Source: Rhodovulum visakhapatnamense (GTDB lineage Bacteria > Pseudomonadota > Alphaproteobacteria > Rhodobacterales > Rhodobacteraceae). Taken from it: DNA of 64,000 nucleotides. A model generated the notes under the pieces. It was not told the origin of the DNA. It saw only the letters and a program-made list of their open reading frames with translations, and ran no database searches. Location of the stretch: NCBI RefSeq assembly GCF_004365965.1, contig NZ_SOEB01000017.1, forward strand, positions 24,139-88,138. The letters run 5' to 3'. A program made the translations under genes and the position numbers. Shown piece after piece: positions 40,418-49,492 of this stretch (position 1 is the stretch's first letter; every line of letters starts with the position of its first letter).

Positions 40418-43400
40418 ATGGCAACGCTTGTTCTCGGTGCAGCCGGCGCCGCCATCGGCGGTTCGATCGGCGGGGCGATCCTCGGCGTGAGCGCCGCGAC
40501 CATCGGCGGCTTCATCGGCTCGAGCATCGGCTCGGTCGTCGACAGCTGGATCATCTCGTCGCTGGCGCCGACCCAGCGCATCGAGGGCGCGCGGCTCGAC
40601 ACGCTGCGCATCACCTCGGCCACCGAGGGCGCGGTGATCCCGCGGCTCTATGGCCGGATGCGGATGGGCGGCAACATCATCTGGGCGACCGATTTCCGCG
40701 AGGAGACGAAGACCACGACGCAGGGCGGCGGCAAGGGCGGCGGGGGCGGCAAGGTCAAGACCACCGAGTATCTGTACTACGCCAGCTTCGCGGTGGCCTT
40801 GTGTGAAGGCCCGATCACCGGCATTGGCCGGATCTGGGCCGACGGCAAGCCGATGGACCTCTCCGGCGTCACCTGGCGCTGGTATCCCGGCGACGAGGCG
40901 CAGACGGCGGACCCGTTCATTGCGGGGAAGATGGGCGCAGCCAACACGCCCGCCTATCGCGGCACCGCCTATGTCGTCTTCGAGGAACTGGCGCTTTCGA
41001 CCTACGGCAACCGCCTGCCGCAGCTGTCCTTCGAAGTCTTCCGGCCGCTCGCCGATCCCGACACCGCCGAGGGGCTGACCCGCGCCGTCACCATGATCCC
41101 GGCCTCGGGCGAGTTCACATATGCCACGCAGGCCATCCGCAAGACCGATGGCGGCGCGACGATGCCCGAGAACCTGAACGCGCTGGCCGACTCCACCGAC
41201 ATGGTGGAGGCGCTCGACCGGCTGCAAGCGATGGCGCCTGCGGTCGAGAGCGTCAGCCTCGTCGTGGCCTGGTTCGGCGACGACCTGCGCGCGGGCTCCT
41301 GCAAGGTGCGGCCGGGCGTCGAGGTCTCGGCCAAGTCGACCACGCCCGCCAGTTGGTCGGTGAACGGCGTGAGCCGTGCCAACGCCTTCCTGGTCAGCCG
41401 CGACGACCAGGACCGCCCGGTCTATGGCGGCACGCCGTCCGACTTCGCCGTGGTGCAGGCGATCCAGGAGATGAAGGCGCGCGGGCTGCGCGTGACATTC
41501 TACCCATTCATCCTGATGGACGTGCCGCCCGGCAACACCCTGCCGAACCCCTATTCCGACAACGCCGCCGAGACCGGCCAGCCCGCTTTCCCCTGGCGGG
41601 GCCGGATCACCTGTTCTCCAGCGGCAGGCTACGCGGGATCGGTCGACAAGACTGCCACGGCCGCAAGCCAGGTCGCGGCGCTGTTTGGCGCGGCGACACC
41701 TGCGAGCTTCAGCGTGGCGGGTCAATCGGTTTCGTGGACAGGCACGCCCGGCGACTGGGGCCTGCGCCGCATGGTGCTGCACTATGCCCATCTCTGCGCG
41801 GCGGCGGGCGGGGTCGATGCCTTCCTGATCGGCACCGAGATGCCGGGGCTGACGACGGTCCGCTCGGGCGCGGCCACCTATCCGGCGGTGCAGGGCTATC
41901 GGGACCTCCTTGCCGATGTGCGGTCCATTCTCGGGGCCGGGACGAAGATCGGCTACGCCGCCGACTGGTCGGAATACTTCGGGCACCAGCCGGGCGACGG
42001 CTCGGGCGACGTGTTCTTCCACCTCGATCCGCTCTGGGCGGACCCGGAGATCGATTTCGTCGGCATCGACAATTACATGCCGCTGTCGGACTGGCGCGAC
42101 GGGTTCGAGCACGCGGATGCGCAGGCGGGCTGGCCTGCGATCTACGACCGGGCCTATCTGCAGGGGAACATTGCGGGCGGGGAAGGCTTCGACTGGTTCT
42201 ATGCCAGTGCGGCTGATCGGGTGGCACAGGTGCGCACCCCGATCAGCGATGGCGCGGCGGGCAAGCCATGGGTTTTCCGCTACAAGGATCTTCGCGCCTG
42301 GTGGTCGAACGCGCATTACGACCGCCCGGGCGGGGTGGAGAGCGGCACGCTGACGGCGTGGGCGCCGGAGTCGAAGCCGATCTGGTTCACCGAGCTCGGC
42401 TGTCCCGCCATCGACCGGGGCACGAACCAGCCGAACGTCTTCTTCGACCCGAAGTCGTCCGAGAGCTTCACGCCGCATTTCTCGCGGGGCTGGCGCGACG
42501 ACGCGATCCAGCGCGCCTATCTCGAGGCGACGTACCTCTGGTGGGGCGTCCCGGCGAACAACCCGGTGTCATCGGTCTACGGCGGCCGGATGGTGCATGT
42601 GCCGGAATGCGCCGCCTGGACCTGGGACGCGCGGCCGTACCCGTTCTTTCCGGCGCTGACCGATGTCTGGACGGACGGGGCGAACTGGCGGCTGGGGCAC
42701 TGGCTGACCGGACGGCTTGGCGCGGTGTCGCTGGCGGCGCTCGTGCGGCACCTCTGCCTGCGCGCCGGGCTGCCCGAGTCCCGGATCGACGTCACCGGCC
42801 TCTGGGGCGCGGTCGAAGGCTACGCCATCACGGCGCTGGAAAGCCCACGCGCCTCGATCACAACGCTGTCGCGGCATTTCGGCTTCGACGCCGTCGAGAC
42901 AGAGGGGGGGATCCGCTTTGTCATGCGCGGCCGGGCCTCCGTCGCCACCCTCGCGCCCGACGATCTGGTGGCCACCCGCGAGGGCGATGTGCTGGAACTG
43001 ACGCGCGGCCAGGAGACCGAACTGCCGCAGGCCCTGAAATGGCAGGTCGCCCGCGCCGACGAGGATTACGACGCGGCCCTCGTCGAGGCCCGGCGCATCA
43101 CCGTGGACACGACCCGGATCGCGTCCGAGTCCTTTCCAATGGCGGTGCCGCCCGAGGAGGCCGAGAGGCGCTGCCGCCGCGCGCTGATGGAGGCGTGGGT
43201 GGGCCGCGAGACGGCGGCGTTCCGTTTGCCACCCTCGCGCCTCGCGTTCGATCCGGCCGATGCGATCCGGCTCGCGCATGACGGGCGTCTGGTCGATCTG
43301 CGGCTCGTCTCCATCGCCGACGCGGCAGCGCGCGGCATCGAGGCGGTGCGGCAGGACCGTGCGACTTACGATCTGCCGCCCGGCGATCCCCGCGCGGCGT

Positions 43401-44383
43401 CGCTGACGCGGGCCGTGGTGTTCGGCGCGCCGGACGCGGTGCTGATGGACCTGCCGCAGCTGACCGAGGACCAGCCCGCGCATCGACCGTTTGTCGCGGC
43501 GCACGCTCTTCCCTGGCCGGGCGAGATGGCGGTGTTCCGCAGCCCCTCGACGGACGGGTTCGAGTTGCTGACCACGTTCGGCAGCCGCGCCCGGATCGGA
43601 GCGCTGGTCTCGGACTTCTATCCGGGCCCCACCTCACGCTTCGACCACGGCAATGCGCTTGTGGTCGATCTGCTCACCGGCACGCTGGAGAGCGTCACCG
43701 ACCTGACGCTGTTGGGCGGCGCCAATGCGCTGGCTATCGAGAGCGCGCCCGGCACCTGGGAGATCGTGCAGGCGGGCGCGGCCGAGCTGCTGGCGCCGGG
43801 TCGATACCGGCTGACCCGGCTCCTGCGCGGCCAGCGCGGCACCGAGGGCGCGATGGGCAATCCGGCGCCCGCTGGCGCTCTTGTCGTGGTGCTGGACGCG
43901 TCGCTGGCGTCCCTGCCGATTGCCGAGGCCGATCTCGGATTGCCGTGGAACTGGCGCATCGGTCCGGCGAGCCGCCCCGTCAGCGACGAGACCTATGTGG
44001 CGCAATCCTTCACGCCCGCGGGCGTCGGGCTGCGGCCGTTCTCCGGCGCCCATGTCGAGCAGCCGTGGCGCAGGCCGCGCACGCCCGGCGATCTGACGAT
44101 CCGCTGGACGCGCCGGTCCCGAGCTCTCGCGGCCGACAGCTGGGGCGGGCTAGAAGTGCCGCTCGGAGAAGAGCTCGAAGCCTACGAGGTCGAGATCCTT
44201 GATGGCGCGACCGTTAAGCGGGTGCTGAGCACCGCCACCACCAGCGCGGTCTACACCGCCGCAGACCAGACCGCCGATTGGGGCGCGCCGCTCGGCCCCG
44301 GTGACACGCTCGACAGCCGCATCTACCAGCTCTCCGCCCTCGTCGGGCGGGGCGCGCCCAAGACCCTCACGCTGATACTCTGA
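40418..44383 (+). CDS. Tail hub/host-specificity protein (GTA gp15-like, TIM-barrel)
   Basis: 1,321 residues. It begins with a glycine-zipper hydrophobic stretch (LVLGAAGAAIGGSIGGAILGV), then a tail-hub part (EGAVIPRLYGRMRMGGNIIWATDF). The middle is the GTA TIM-barrel-like domain (DWGLRRMVLHYAHLCAAAGGVDAFLIGTEM, GYAADWSEYFGHQPGDGSGDVFFHLDPLW, PIWFTELGCPAIDRGTNQPN). The last third contains the phage tail hub domain (VARADEDYDAALVEARRI, RLTRLLRGQRGTEGAM). The gene transfer agent counterpart is the megatron protein that binds and pierces the cell surface. Confidence 0.93.
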   Translation: MATLVLGAAGAAIGGSIGGAILGVSAATIGGFIGSSIGSVVDSWIISSLAPTQRIEGARLDTLRITSATEGAVIPRLYGRMRMGGNIIWATDFREETKTTTQGGGKGGGGGKVKTTEYLYYASFAVALCEGPITGIGRIWADGKPMDLSGVTWRWYPGDEAQTADPFIAGKMGAANTPAYRGTAYVVFEELALSTYGNRLPQLSFEVFRPLADPDTAEGLTRAVTMIPASGEFTYATQAIRKTDGGATMPENLNALADSTDMVEALDRLQAMAPAVESVSLVVAWFGDDLRAGSCKVRPGVEVSAKSTTPASWSVNGVSRANAFLVSRDDQDRPVYGGTPSDFAVVQAIQEMKARGLRVTFYPFILMDVPPGNTLPNPYSDNAAETGQPAFPWRGRITCSPAAGYAGSVDKTATAASQVAALFGAATPASFSVAGQSVSWTGTPGDWGLRRMVLHYAHLCAAAGGVDAFLIGTEMPGLTTVRSGAATYPAVQGYRDLLADVRSILGAGTKIGYAADWSEYFGHQPGDGSGDVFFHLDPLWADPEIDFVGIDNYMPLSDWRDGFEHADAQAGWPAIYDRAYLQGNIAGGEGFDWFYASAADRVAQVRTPISDGAAGKPWVFRYKDLRAWWSNAHYDRPGGVESGTLTAWAPESKPIWFTELGCPAIDRGTNQPNVFFDPKSSESFTPHFSRGWRDDAIQRAYLEATYLWWGVPANNPVSSVYGGRMVHVPECAAWTWDARPYPFFPALTDVWTDGANWRLGHWLTGRLGAVSLAALVRHLCLRAGLPESRIDVTGLWGAVEGYAITALESPRASITTLSRHFGFDAVETEGGIRFVMRGRASVATLAPDDLVATREGDVLELTRGQETELPQALKWQVARADEDYDAALVEARRITVDTTRIASESFPMAVPPEEAERRCRRALMEAWVGRETAAFRLPPSRLAFDPADAIRLAHDGRLVDLRLVSIADAAARGIEAVRQDRATYDLPPGDPRAASLTRAVVFGAPDAVLMDLPQLTEDQPAHRPFVAAHALPWPGEMAVFRSPSTDGFELLTTFGSRARIGALVSDFYPGPTSRFDHGNALVVDLLTGTLESVTDLTLLGGANALAIESAPGTWEIVQAGAAELLAPGRYRLTRLLRGQRGTEGAMGNPAPAGALVVVLDASLASLPIAEADLGLPWNWRIGPASRPVSDETYVAQSFTPAGVGLRPFSGAHVEQPWRRPRTPGDLTIRWTRRSRALAADSWGGLEVPLGEELEAYEVEILDGATVKRVLSTATTSAVYTAADQTADWGAPLGPGDTLDSRIYQLSALVGRGAPKTLTLIL

Positions 44384-44393
44384 AGGCCATCCC

Positions 44394-45470
44394 ATGTCCG
44401 ACGCCACGACCCATCTCCTGCTGCCCTACATCCTGGCGGCGCAGGCCCAGAAGCACGTCACCCACAACGAGGCGCTGCGGCTGCTCGACGGGCTCGTGCA
44501 GCTCTCCGTGCTCGACCGCGATCTGACAGCGCCGCCCGGCAGTCCCGCCGATGGCGATCGCTACATCGTCGCCTCGGGCGCGACGGGCGAATGGTCCGGA
44601 TGGGACCTGAACGTCGCGCTCTGGACCGATGGCGCCTGGCTGCGACTTCCCCCGCGGATCGGCTGGCGCGCATGGGTCGAGGACGAGGGCCTGCTGCTGG
44701 TCTACGATGGCGCGGGCTGGCTCGGGACCACACCGGCGGCGCTGCAGAACATGGCGCTCCTCGGGGTTGGCACCACGGCGGATGCATCGAACCCGTTCTC
44801 GGCCAAGCTCAACGCCGCGCTCTGGACGGCGAGGACCGTGGCCGAGGGCGGCACCGGCGACCTGTTCTACACCATGAACAAGGAGGCGGCCGGCGACGAT
44901 CTCGGTTTGACCCTGCAGACCGGCTTCGTGACCAAGGCGCTGGTTGGGCTGTTCGGCTCCGACCGCTTTCGGCTCGCGGTCTCTGCTGACGGCAGCACCT
45001 TCTTCGACGGGCTGAGCGTCGACAACGCCACCGGCGTCGTCGATCAGCCCCGGCTGCCGCGCTTCAAGGCATACACCAACTACGACAACTATGTTGGAGT
45101 GGGGGCCTGGACGAAGATTGGCCTGAACAACACCGACTACAACGACCAAGGCGCGTTCGACGCCGCGAACAACCACTTCGTGGCGCCCGTGGATGGCACT
45201 TACCTCTTCGGCGCCACGCTGCTCTACAAGGTCAATTCCAGCACGACCGCGCGTATGCGGGGGCGGCTCGTTCTGAACGGCACAACCGAAATCCGCGGCT
45301 CCTTCGGGGAGATCTCCGCCACCCACGTCTCGCTCGCCACCACGATCTGGCTGCAGACCATGGTCCCGCTGACGGCAGGCGATACCGTCGAACTGCAGGG
45401 GTATTTCCGGGTCGCGGACGGCTACTTCGCCGCCGATCACACGTCCTTCTGGGGCTGCAAGATCGGCTGA
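44394..45470 (+). CDS. DUF2793 tail protein with C1q-like C-terminal domain
   Basis: 358 residues. Residues 1-95 are DUF2793 (HLLLPYILAAQAQKHVTHNEALRLLDGLVQL, ADGDRYIVA, GAWLRLPPRIGWRAWVEDEGLLLVYDG). A linker follows and the last 140 residues resemble a C1q/TNF-like jelly roll (FKAYTNYDNYVGVGAWTKIGLNNTDYN, FVAPVDGTYLFGATLLYKV, VPLTAGDTVELQGYF). Such trimeric domains bind sugars or surface proteins, so this is probably a host-binding tip or fibre. Confidence 0.85.
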   Translation: MSDATTHLLLPYILAAQAQKHVTHNEALRLLDGLVQLSVLDRDLTAPPGSPADGDRYIVASGATGEWSGWDLNVALWTDGAWLRLPPRIGWRAWVEDEGLLLVYDGAGWLGTTPAALQNMALLGVGTTADASNPFSAKLNAALWTARTVAEGGTGDLFYTMNKEAAGDDLGLTLQTGFVTKALVGLFGSDRFRLAVSADGSTFFDGLSVDNATGVVDQPRLPRFKAYTNYDNYVGVGAWTKIGLNNTDYNDQGAFDAANNHFVAPVDGTYLFGATLLYKVNSSTTARMRGRLVLNGTTEIRGSFGEISATHVSLATTIWLQTMVPLTAGDTVELQGYFRVADGYFAADHTSFWGCKIG

Positions 45471-45490
45471 GCGGTGGAAGGAGGATCCCG

Positions 45491-45778
45491 ATGACACCAC
45501 CCCGATCCGACGGCTTCGTCCGCATGCCCGACGCCGAATTCGAGGCGATCCTGACCCGGGCCGCAGAGGAAGGCGCGAAGCGCGCGCTCGCCGATGTCGG
45601 TCTCGACGGCGACGAGGCCGCGCTCGACATCCGCGATCTCCGCTCGCTCGTCGACTGCATCCGCCTGGTGCGCCGCACCGCCATGCAGACGGCCGTCCGC
45701 ATGATCACAACCGGCGTCATGCTGGCGCTGCTCGCAGGCATCGCCATCAAGCTCAAGATCTTCGGCGGCAGCCCGTAG
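45491..45778 (+). CDS. Small protein with C-terminal membrane helix (DUF6127-like)
   Basis: 95 residues: acidic helical front (FVRMPDAEFEAILTRAAEEGAKRALADVGLDGDEAALDIRDLRSLVDCIR) and one membrane helix at the end (MITTGVMLALLAGIAIKL). It lies between the tail tip genes and the lysis genes, and could be a holin-like or accessory lysis protein. I recall the name DUF6127 but cannot confirm it. A strong terminator follows. Confidence 0.65.
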   Translation: MTPPRSDGFVRMPDAEFEAILTRAAEEGAKRALADVGLDGDEAALDIRDLRSLVDCIRLVRRTAMQTAVRMITTGVMLALLAGIAIKLKIFGGSP

Positions 45779-45812
45779 CCGCGCCCCATCCCAATTCATC
45801 AGTTCGCAATCA

Positions 45813-45838
45813 CCCGCCCTCGAGGCGGGTTTTTTTTT
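45813..45838 (+). terminator. Intrinsic terminator between tail and lysis genes
   Basis: CCCGCC (45813-45818) and GGCGGG (45824-45829) around CTCGA, followed by nine T. It is one of the strongest intrinsic terminators in the window; the lysis genes beyond it need read-through or their own promoter. Confidence 0.85.
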
Positions 45839-45854
45839 CGTTTCGGAGAACCCC

Positions 45855-46529
45855 ATGACCACGACCTTCTACGACCACTGGCGCGACGTCCCCGTGAGCA
45901 GCTGGCGCTGGCCCAACTTCTCGCCAGCCGAGATCGCCTGCCGGGGCACTGGCAAGCTGCTGATCAACGAGCCCGCGCTCGACAAGCTGCAGACGCTGCG
46001 CGACCGGCTGGGCAAGCCGCTGATCGTGCGTTCCGCCTATCGCAGCCCCGAGCACAACCGCGCCGTCGGCGGCGCCACGCGGTCGAAGCATCTCGACGGC
46101 GCCGCCTTCGATATCGCCATGGCGAACCACGACCCAGCGGCCTTCGAGGCGGCGGCGCGGGAGGTCGGATTCCTCGGCTTCGGCTTCTATCCGCGCTCGG
46201 GGTTCATCCATGTCGACGTCGGGCCCGCGCGCCAGTGGGGCGAGCGGTTCCCGGTCCGGGCGACGGCATTTGCAGCCGAGACGACGCCCGCGCGCGAGGT
46301 GCTGGCTGACAGCCGCACCATGAAGGGCGGCGGCGCAGCCGGTGTGGCGACGCTGGGTGCCGCCGGGGTCGAGGTGGCTCAGAGCGTCCTGGCGGAGACC
46401 CAGTCCGCGATCCTGCCGCTCGTGCCGTATCTCGACACACTGCGCTGGGTGTTCATCGCGGTGGCGCTCGCCGGCATCGCGGTCACGATCTACGCTCGGC
46501 TCGACGATTGGAAGAAGGGGCTGCGATGA
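45855..46529 (+). CDS. Peptidase M15-type endolysin with membrane anchor
   Basis: 224 residues. Peptidase M15_3 (D-Ala-D-Ala carboxypeptidase-like): VRSAYRSPEHNRAVGGATRSKHLDGAAFDIA with His and Asp zinc ligands and GFIHVDVG with the last His. A membrane helix near the C-terminus (YLDTLRWVFIAVALAGIAVTIYA) follows a Gly/Ala-rich region, so the enzyme may be tethered like a SAR-type or anchored lysin, with the helix at the C-terminal end. Coupled to the next gene by ATGA. Confidence 0.85.
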   Translation: MTTTFYDHWRDVPVSSWRWPNFSPAEIACRGTGKLLINEPALDKLQTLRDRLGKPLIVRSAYRSPEHNRAVGGATRSKHLDGAAFDIAMANHDPAAFEAAAREVGFLGFGFYPRSGFIHVDVGPARQWGERFPVRATAFAAETTPAREVLADSRTMKGGGAAGVATLGAAGVEVAQSVLAETQSAILPLVPYLDTLRWVFIAVALAGIAVTIYARLDDWKKGLR

Positions 46530-46783
46530 TCACCGCGCTCCTGACCGGGTTCGCCGCCTGCCCGTGCATGCGGGTAGCTCTGCGCTACGGCGCCACCGCG
46601 TTCGCCGTGCTCCTGTTCCTGCTTTCGCTTCGGCGCTCCGGCGGGCGAGCGGGACGCCTCGCCGAACGCCTTGAAACCATGGAGAAGGCCAATGACGTCC
46701 AACGTCGGATGCTGGAAGCGGCGGCTCGCCGTCCTCGCGATCACCACGAGCTTGCTGAACGGATGCGGGACGGTTCGTTCTGA
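46526..46783 (+). CDS. Probable inner-membrane spanin or holin-like protein
   Basis: 85 residues: one hydrophobic helix (ALRYGATAFAVLLFLLSL), then a charged helical part (RAGRLAERLETMEKANDVQRRMLEAAARRPRDHHELAERM). This is the build of an Rz-type inner-membrane spanin. The next gene begins inside it in another frame and encodes a small lipoprotein, as with Rz/Rz1. It overlaps the endolysin by ATGA. Confidence 0.7.
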   Translation: MITALLTGFAACPCMRVALRYGATAFAVLLFLLSLRRSGGRAGRLAERLETMEKANDVQRRMLEAAARRPRDHHELAERMRDGSF

Positions 46784-46943
46784 GCATGGCAGGCTCGCGA
46801 CTTGCCCGCCCGTGGTCGAGTATGGCCGGGAGTTCCAGGCGCGGGCAGCCGACGAGCTCAATCTGCTGCCGGAGGGATCCGCAATCGTTGAAATGCTCGC
46901 CGACTACAGCGTCATGCGGGATCAGGCTCGGGCGTGCTCTTAG
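46692..46943 (+). CDS. Outer-membrane spanin (Rz1-like lipoprotein)
   Basis: 83 residues, nested by 92 bases in the previous gene in another frame. A signal peptide with a lipobox, KRRLAVLAITTSLLNGC, is followed by a short mature part (CGTVRSEHGRLATCPPVVEYGREFQARAADELNLLPEGSAIVEMLADYSVMRDQAR). Together with the preceding protein it would join the two membranes at lysis. It is the last recognisable phage gene. Confidence 0.75.
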   Translation: MTSNVGCWKRRLAVLAITTSLLNGCGTVRSEHGRLATCPPVVEYGREFQARAADELNLLPEGSAIVEMLADYSVMRDQARACS

Positions 46944-46980
46944 TAAGCTGAGCAATATAGTTAGCTTTATGTTTGCCCTA

Positions 46981-48126
46981 CTAAACCTTTAGCCCCGCCC
47001 ACCTGACCATAAACGTCCCGGCCAGCATGCTCACGCCAATCGCGAGGAGTAAAGGACCAGCGAATTCCTCTGCAACAATGCCCGATGTCGAGGAAGCCGA
47101 CAGCAGCATGAGACTAAACTCGCCCCCATGAGCAAGAATGATTCCAGTTCGCCATGAAATCTGAAGCGACTCGCCGAATAGTCGGGCGACGACCATAACA
47201 ATCAGCGTCTTGCCCACGAGAAGAATGACAAGCCAGATCAGTACCACAGGCCATGCAGATGGAATGATCCAAAGTGGCAATTGCGTTCCGATGCCGACAA
47301 AGAAAATCCCGACAAACAGATCGCGGAAGGGCCGAATCTCGTTCTCGACAGCATGGCGGGCGTCACCCTCGCCGATAATCATGCCGGCCGCGAATGCGGC
47401 GAGGGCCGGAGAAAGACCGGCGGAGGCCGCGACAATCGCAGACCCCAGTGCAATGGTGAGCGCGAGAAGCTGGGCAAGTTCCGGATCGCCACGCGACGCT
47501 ACCCAACGGGCCAGCAACTGCAACGGGCCACGGGCAATGAACAGAGCTGCAACCAATGCCGTTGCACTGGCGACGACCGTTATCACGCCATACCCTTCGG
47601 CGGCTCCACTCATCGAATCGTGCAGAAGCAGGAATGCGACAGCTGCCAAGTCTTGAAACAGAAGCACCGCAATGGCCAGGCGTCCTTGGGCCGATTCCAG
47701 AGCGTTCGCGCTTGCGAGCACCTTGAGGCACATGGCCGTGGATGACATGGCAACGGCCCCGCCGATGAGGATTGCGGGGACGGGCGCGAGATCGAAGATC
47801 AGACTCGCTATCAACGACACCGTTATCGTCGTGACTGCAACCTGCACGGCTCCAAGACCGAAGACATGCTTCCTGAGCCTTACGAGCTTCTCGAACGAGA
47901 ATTCCAGGCCGAGCGCGAACAGCAGCAGCACCACTCCGATCTCGCCGATGCTGCTCAGGGCAGCGTTTTCGGCAATCAGGCCGAGGCCGGCAGGTCCGAT
48001 GACTATGCCGGCAAGAATGTAACCGACGATACTGGGCACGCCGATCCGTGAACATATCGTCACGAGCACGAACGCGGCAAAGACCAACAAGGCCGCACTT
48101 TCAACAAATCCGGTCACGCCATGCAT
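46981..48126 (-). CDS. CPA2-type cation/proton antiporter (KefB-like, short)
   Basis: 381 residues and about a dozen membrane helices. Typical CPA2 segments: IGVPSIVGYILAGIVIGPAGLGLI, EIGVVLLLFALGLEFSFEKLV, AMSSTAMCLKVLASANALESAQGRLAIAVLLFQDLAAV and ALAAFAAGMIIGEGD. The C-terminal RCK/TrkA-N domain of KefB/KefC is missing, leaving the membrane part only, as with the kefB gene of stress-tolerance islands. It would exchange K+ or Na+ for protons during oxidative or pH stress. It is the last gene of the leftward operon, 37 bases from the prophage end. Confidence 0.9.
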   Translation of the reverse strand: MHGVTGFVESAALLVFAAFVLVTICSRIGVPSIVGYILAGIVIGPAGLGLIAENAALSSIGEIGVVLLLFALGLEFSFEKLVRLRKHVFGLGAVQVAVTTITVSLIASLIFDLAPVPAILIGGAVAMSSTAMCLKVLASANALESAQGRLAIAVLLFQDLAAVAFLLLHDSMSGAAEGYGVITVVASATALVAALFIARGPLQLLARWVASRGDPELAQLLALTIALGSAIVAASAGLSPALAAFAAGMIIGEGDARHAVENEIRPFRDLFVGIFFVGIGTQLPLWIIPSAWPVVLIWLVILLVGKTLIVMVVARLFGESLQISWRTGIILAHGGEFSLMLLSASSTSGIVAEEFAGPLLLAIGVSMLAGTFMVRWAGLKV

Positions 48127-48183
48127 GTTCTTCTCCTTCTTCTCCTGATGGCATGGCGCAGGTAAGGCCAATACCTGTAAACT

Positions 48184-48606
48184 CTAGACGTGCGAGCGCG
48201 CCCACTGCGCTATCTGCGCGGCAGGCATTGCTCCGCTCGTTCTCGCGATTTCCTTCCCGCTACTGAACAGGATCATGGTGGGAATGCCGCGGATCCCGTA
48301 GCGGCCGGCAATCTGCTGTTCAGCCTCGGTGTCGAGCTTGACCAGGCGGACATGGTGTTCGAGGGAGCGCGCCGCCGCCTCGAACTGGGGCGCCATCATC
48401 TTGCATGGCCCACACCACTCTGCCCAGAAGTCGACCAGCATTGGCAGTTCGGCATTCGCATGGCGGTCAAAATTAGCCGCGGTGAGCGTGACGGGCATGC
48501 CTTGAAAGAGAGGCGCGCCGCAGCGTCCGCAATTGGGGTTGTCGCTCAGGCGCTCTTGCGGCACCCTGTTGGTGGAATTGCACTGCAGGCAAGCGACCGT
48601 GGGCAT
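48184..48606 (-). CDS. trxC: Thioredoxin 2 (zinc-containing)
   Basis: 140 residues. N-terminal zinc ribbon (VACLQCNSTNR, NPNCGRCGAPL) and a thioredoxin fold with the WCGPC active site (VDFWAEWCGPCKMMAPQF) and cis-Pro GIRGIPTMILF. Thioredoxin 2 keeps cysteines reduced and is activated under oxidative stress. A thioredoxin gene is a constant member of stress-tolerance islands. Start MPTVACLQ was chosen because the family begins at the zinc ribbon. Confidence 0.93.
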   Translation of the reverse strand: MPTVACLQCNSTNRVPQERLSDNPNCGRCGAPLFQGMPVTLTAANFDRHANAELPMLVDFWAEWCGPCKMMAPQFEAAARSLEHHVRLVKLDTEAEQQIAGRYGIRGIPTMILFSSGKEIARTSGAMPAAQIAQWARSHV

Positions 48607-48658
48607 CCTGTATCCCTTCGTTGACGATCCGGGCTCGGCGGCCGAATGATGCAAGCGT

Positions 48659-49492
48659 TCAGCGCGTGGAGATGGCGCGGCGGGCCTCTCGCTGCCGCGG
48701 CGCGGGCAGGTATTCCACGCCACCGGCCTGGCGCCGAACCGGCTGCGGATAGAGCGTCATCAGCTCCAGTATTTCCTTGGGCATGTCCGGTCCGACGGGC
48801 AGGCCCATGTCGCGGGCCTCTTCGGCAAAGATGGGATAATCGTGGGTCCAGGTGCCCGTCGCCAGCTTCGCCGCCAGCGCCGCCGCGCGGTTCTCGTCCA
48901 TCTTGTCGGACAAAAGACGCTTCGCGAATGCCTCGATCTGCGCAATGGCCTTGCGACCGACATCCGCCATGATCAGGGTCTGGTCGTCGATCTCGGCGAT
49001 GGGTTTCTCCTCGACGACTTTGAGGAGCGAGGCGGCCGGCAACTGGCCAAGTTGCGGATCGACGGGTCCCAGCAAGGAATGCTGGCACATCACGATCTCG
49101 TCGGCGGCAAGCGTGATCAACGTGCCGCCCGACATCGCGTAATGCGGCACGAACACGGTGACCTTGCCCTTGTGGCCCTGAATGGCCCGAGCGATCTGGG
49201 TTGCTGCCAGCACAAGGCCGCCCGGTGTGTGCAGCACGATGTCGAGCGGCACTTCGTCGTCGGTCATCTGGATCGCGCGCAGGACTTCCTCCGAGTCATT
49301 GACATCGATGTAGCGCATCAGGGGGAAACCCAGCAGGTTCATGGTCTCCTGCCGATGAATCAGCAGAATGACGCGACTGCCGCGCTTCTTCTCGATGTTG
49401 GCGATCTTGCGTGTGCGCATCGCCTCAAGATATCTGCGCTGCAGAACCGGCTGCAGCGCCGAAATGATGAAGAACAGCCAGAACAGCTGCAT
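48659..49492 (-). CDS. ClpP-fold serine protease (SDH/SppA-like) with membrane anchor
   Basis: 277 residues from MQLFWLFFIISALQP, an N-terminal membrane helix. The soluble part has the ClpP/crotonase fold: VPLDIVLHTPGGLVLAATQIA as oxyanion strand, FVPHYAMSGGTLITLAADEI with the likely catalytic Ser in MSGG, and LGPVDPQLGQLPA. This is the SDH_protease (DUF114-like) family found in membrane quality control. The start overlaps the rhomboid gene; an upstream in-frame ATG (49546) is possible and no start has a well-placed ribosome site. Confidence 0.85.
   Translation of the reverse strand: MQLFWLFFIISALQPVLQRRYLEAMRTRKIANIEKKRGSRVILLIHRQETMNLLGFPLMRYIDVNDSEEVLRAIQMTDDEVPLDIVLHTPGGLVLAATQIARAIQGHKGKVTVFVPHYAMSGGTLITLAADEIVMCQHSLLGPVDPQLGQLPAASLLKVVEEKPIAEIDDQTLIMADVGRKAIAQIEAFAKRLLSDKMDENRAAALAAKLATGTWTHDYPIFAEEARDMGLPVGPDMPKEILELMTLYPQPVRRQAGGVEYLPAPRQREARRAISTR

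Larger units (their letters stand above)
10314..46943 (+). mobile_element. Prophage, long-tailed (siphovirus-like), apparently complete late region
   Basis: Continuous phage gene order: a Com-like and a sigma-like gene, recombination/replication genes, RuvC-like resolvase, methyltransferase, terminase, portal, protease-capsid, head-tail genes, tail tube, frameshifted tail chaperone, tape measure, four gene-transfer-agent-like tail tip genes, endolysin and spanins. The ends are approximate: no integrase lies inside, no direct-repeat attachment site was found, and no lysogeny repressor was recognised. A mer cassette interrupts it at 31123-34005. Confidence 0.8.

Noticed and set aside
39923..42478. 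851-residue open frame on the minus strand opposite the tail hub gene
   Set aside because: Antisense shadow with high Arg content; the plus strand carries the GTA-type hub and peptidase genes.
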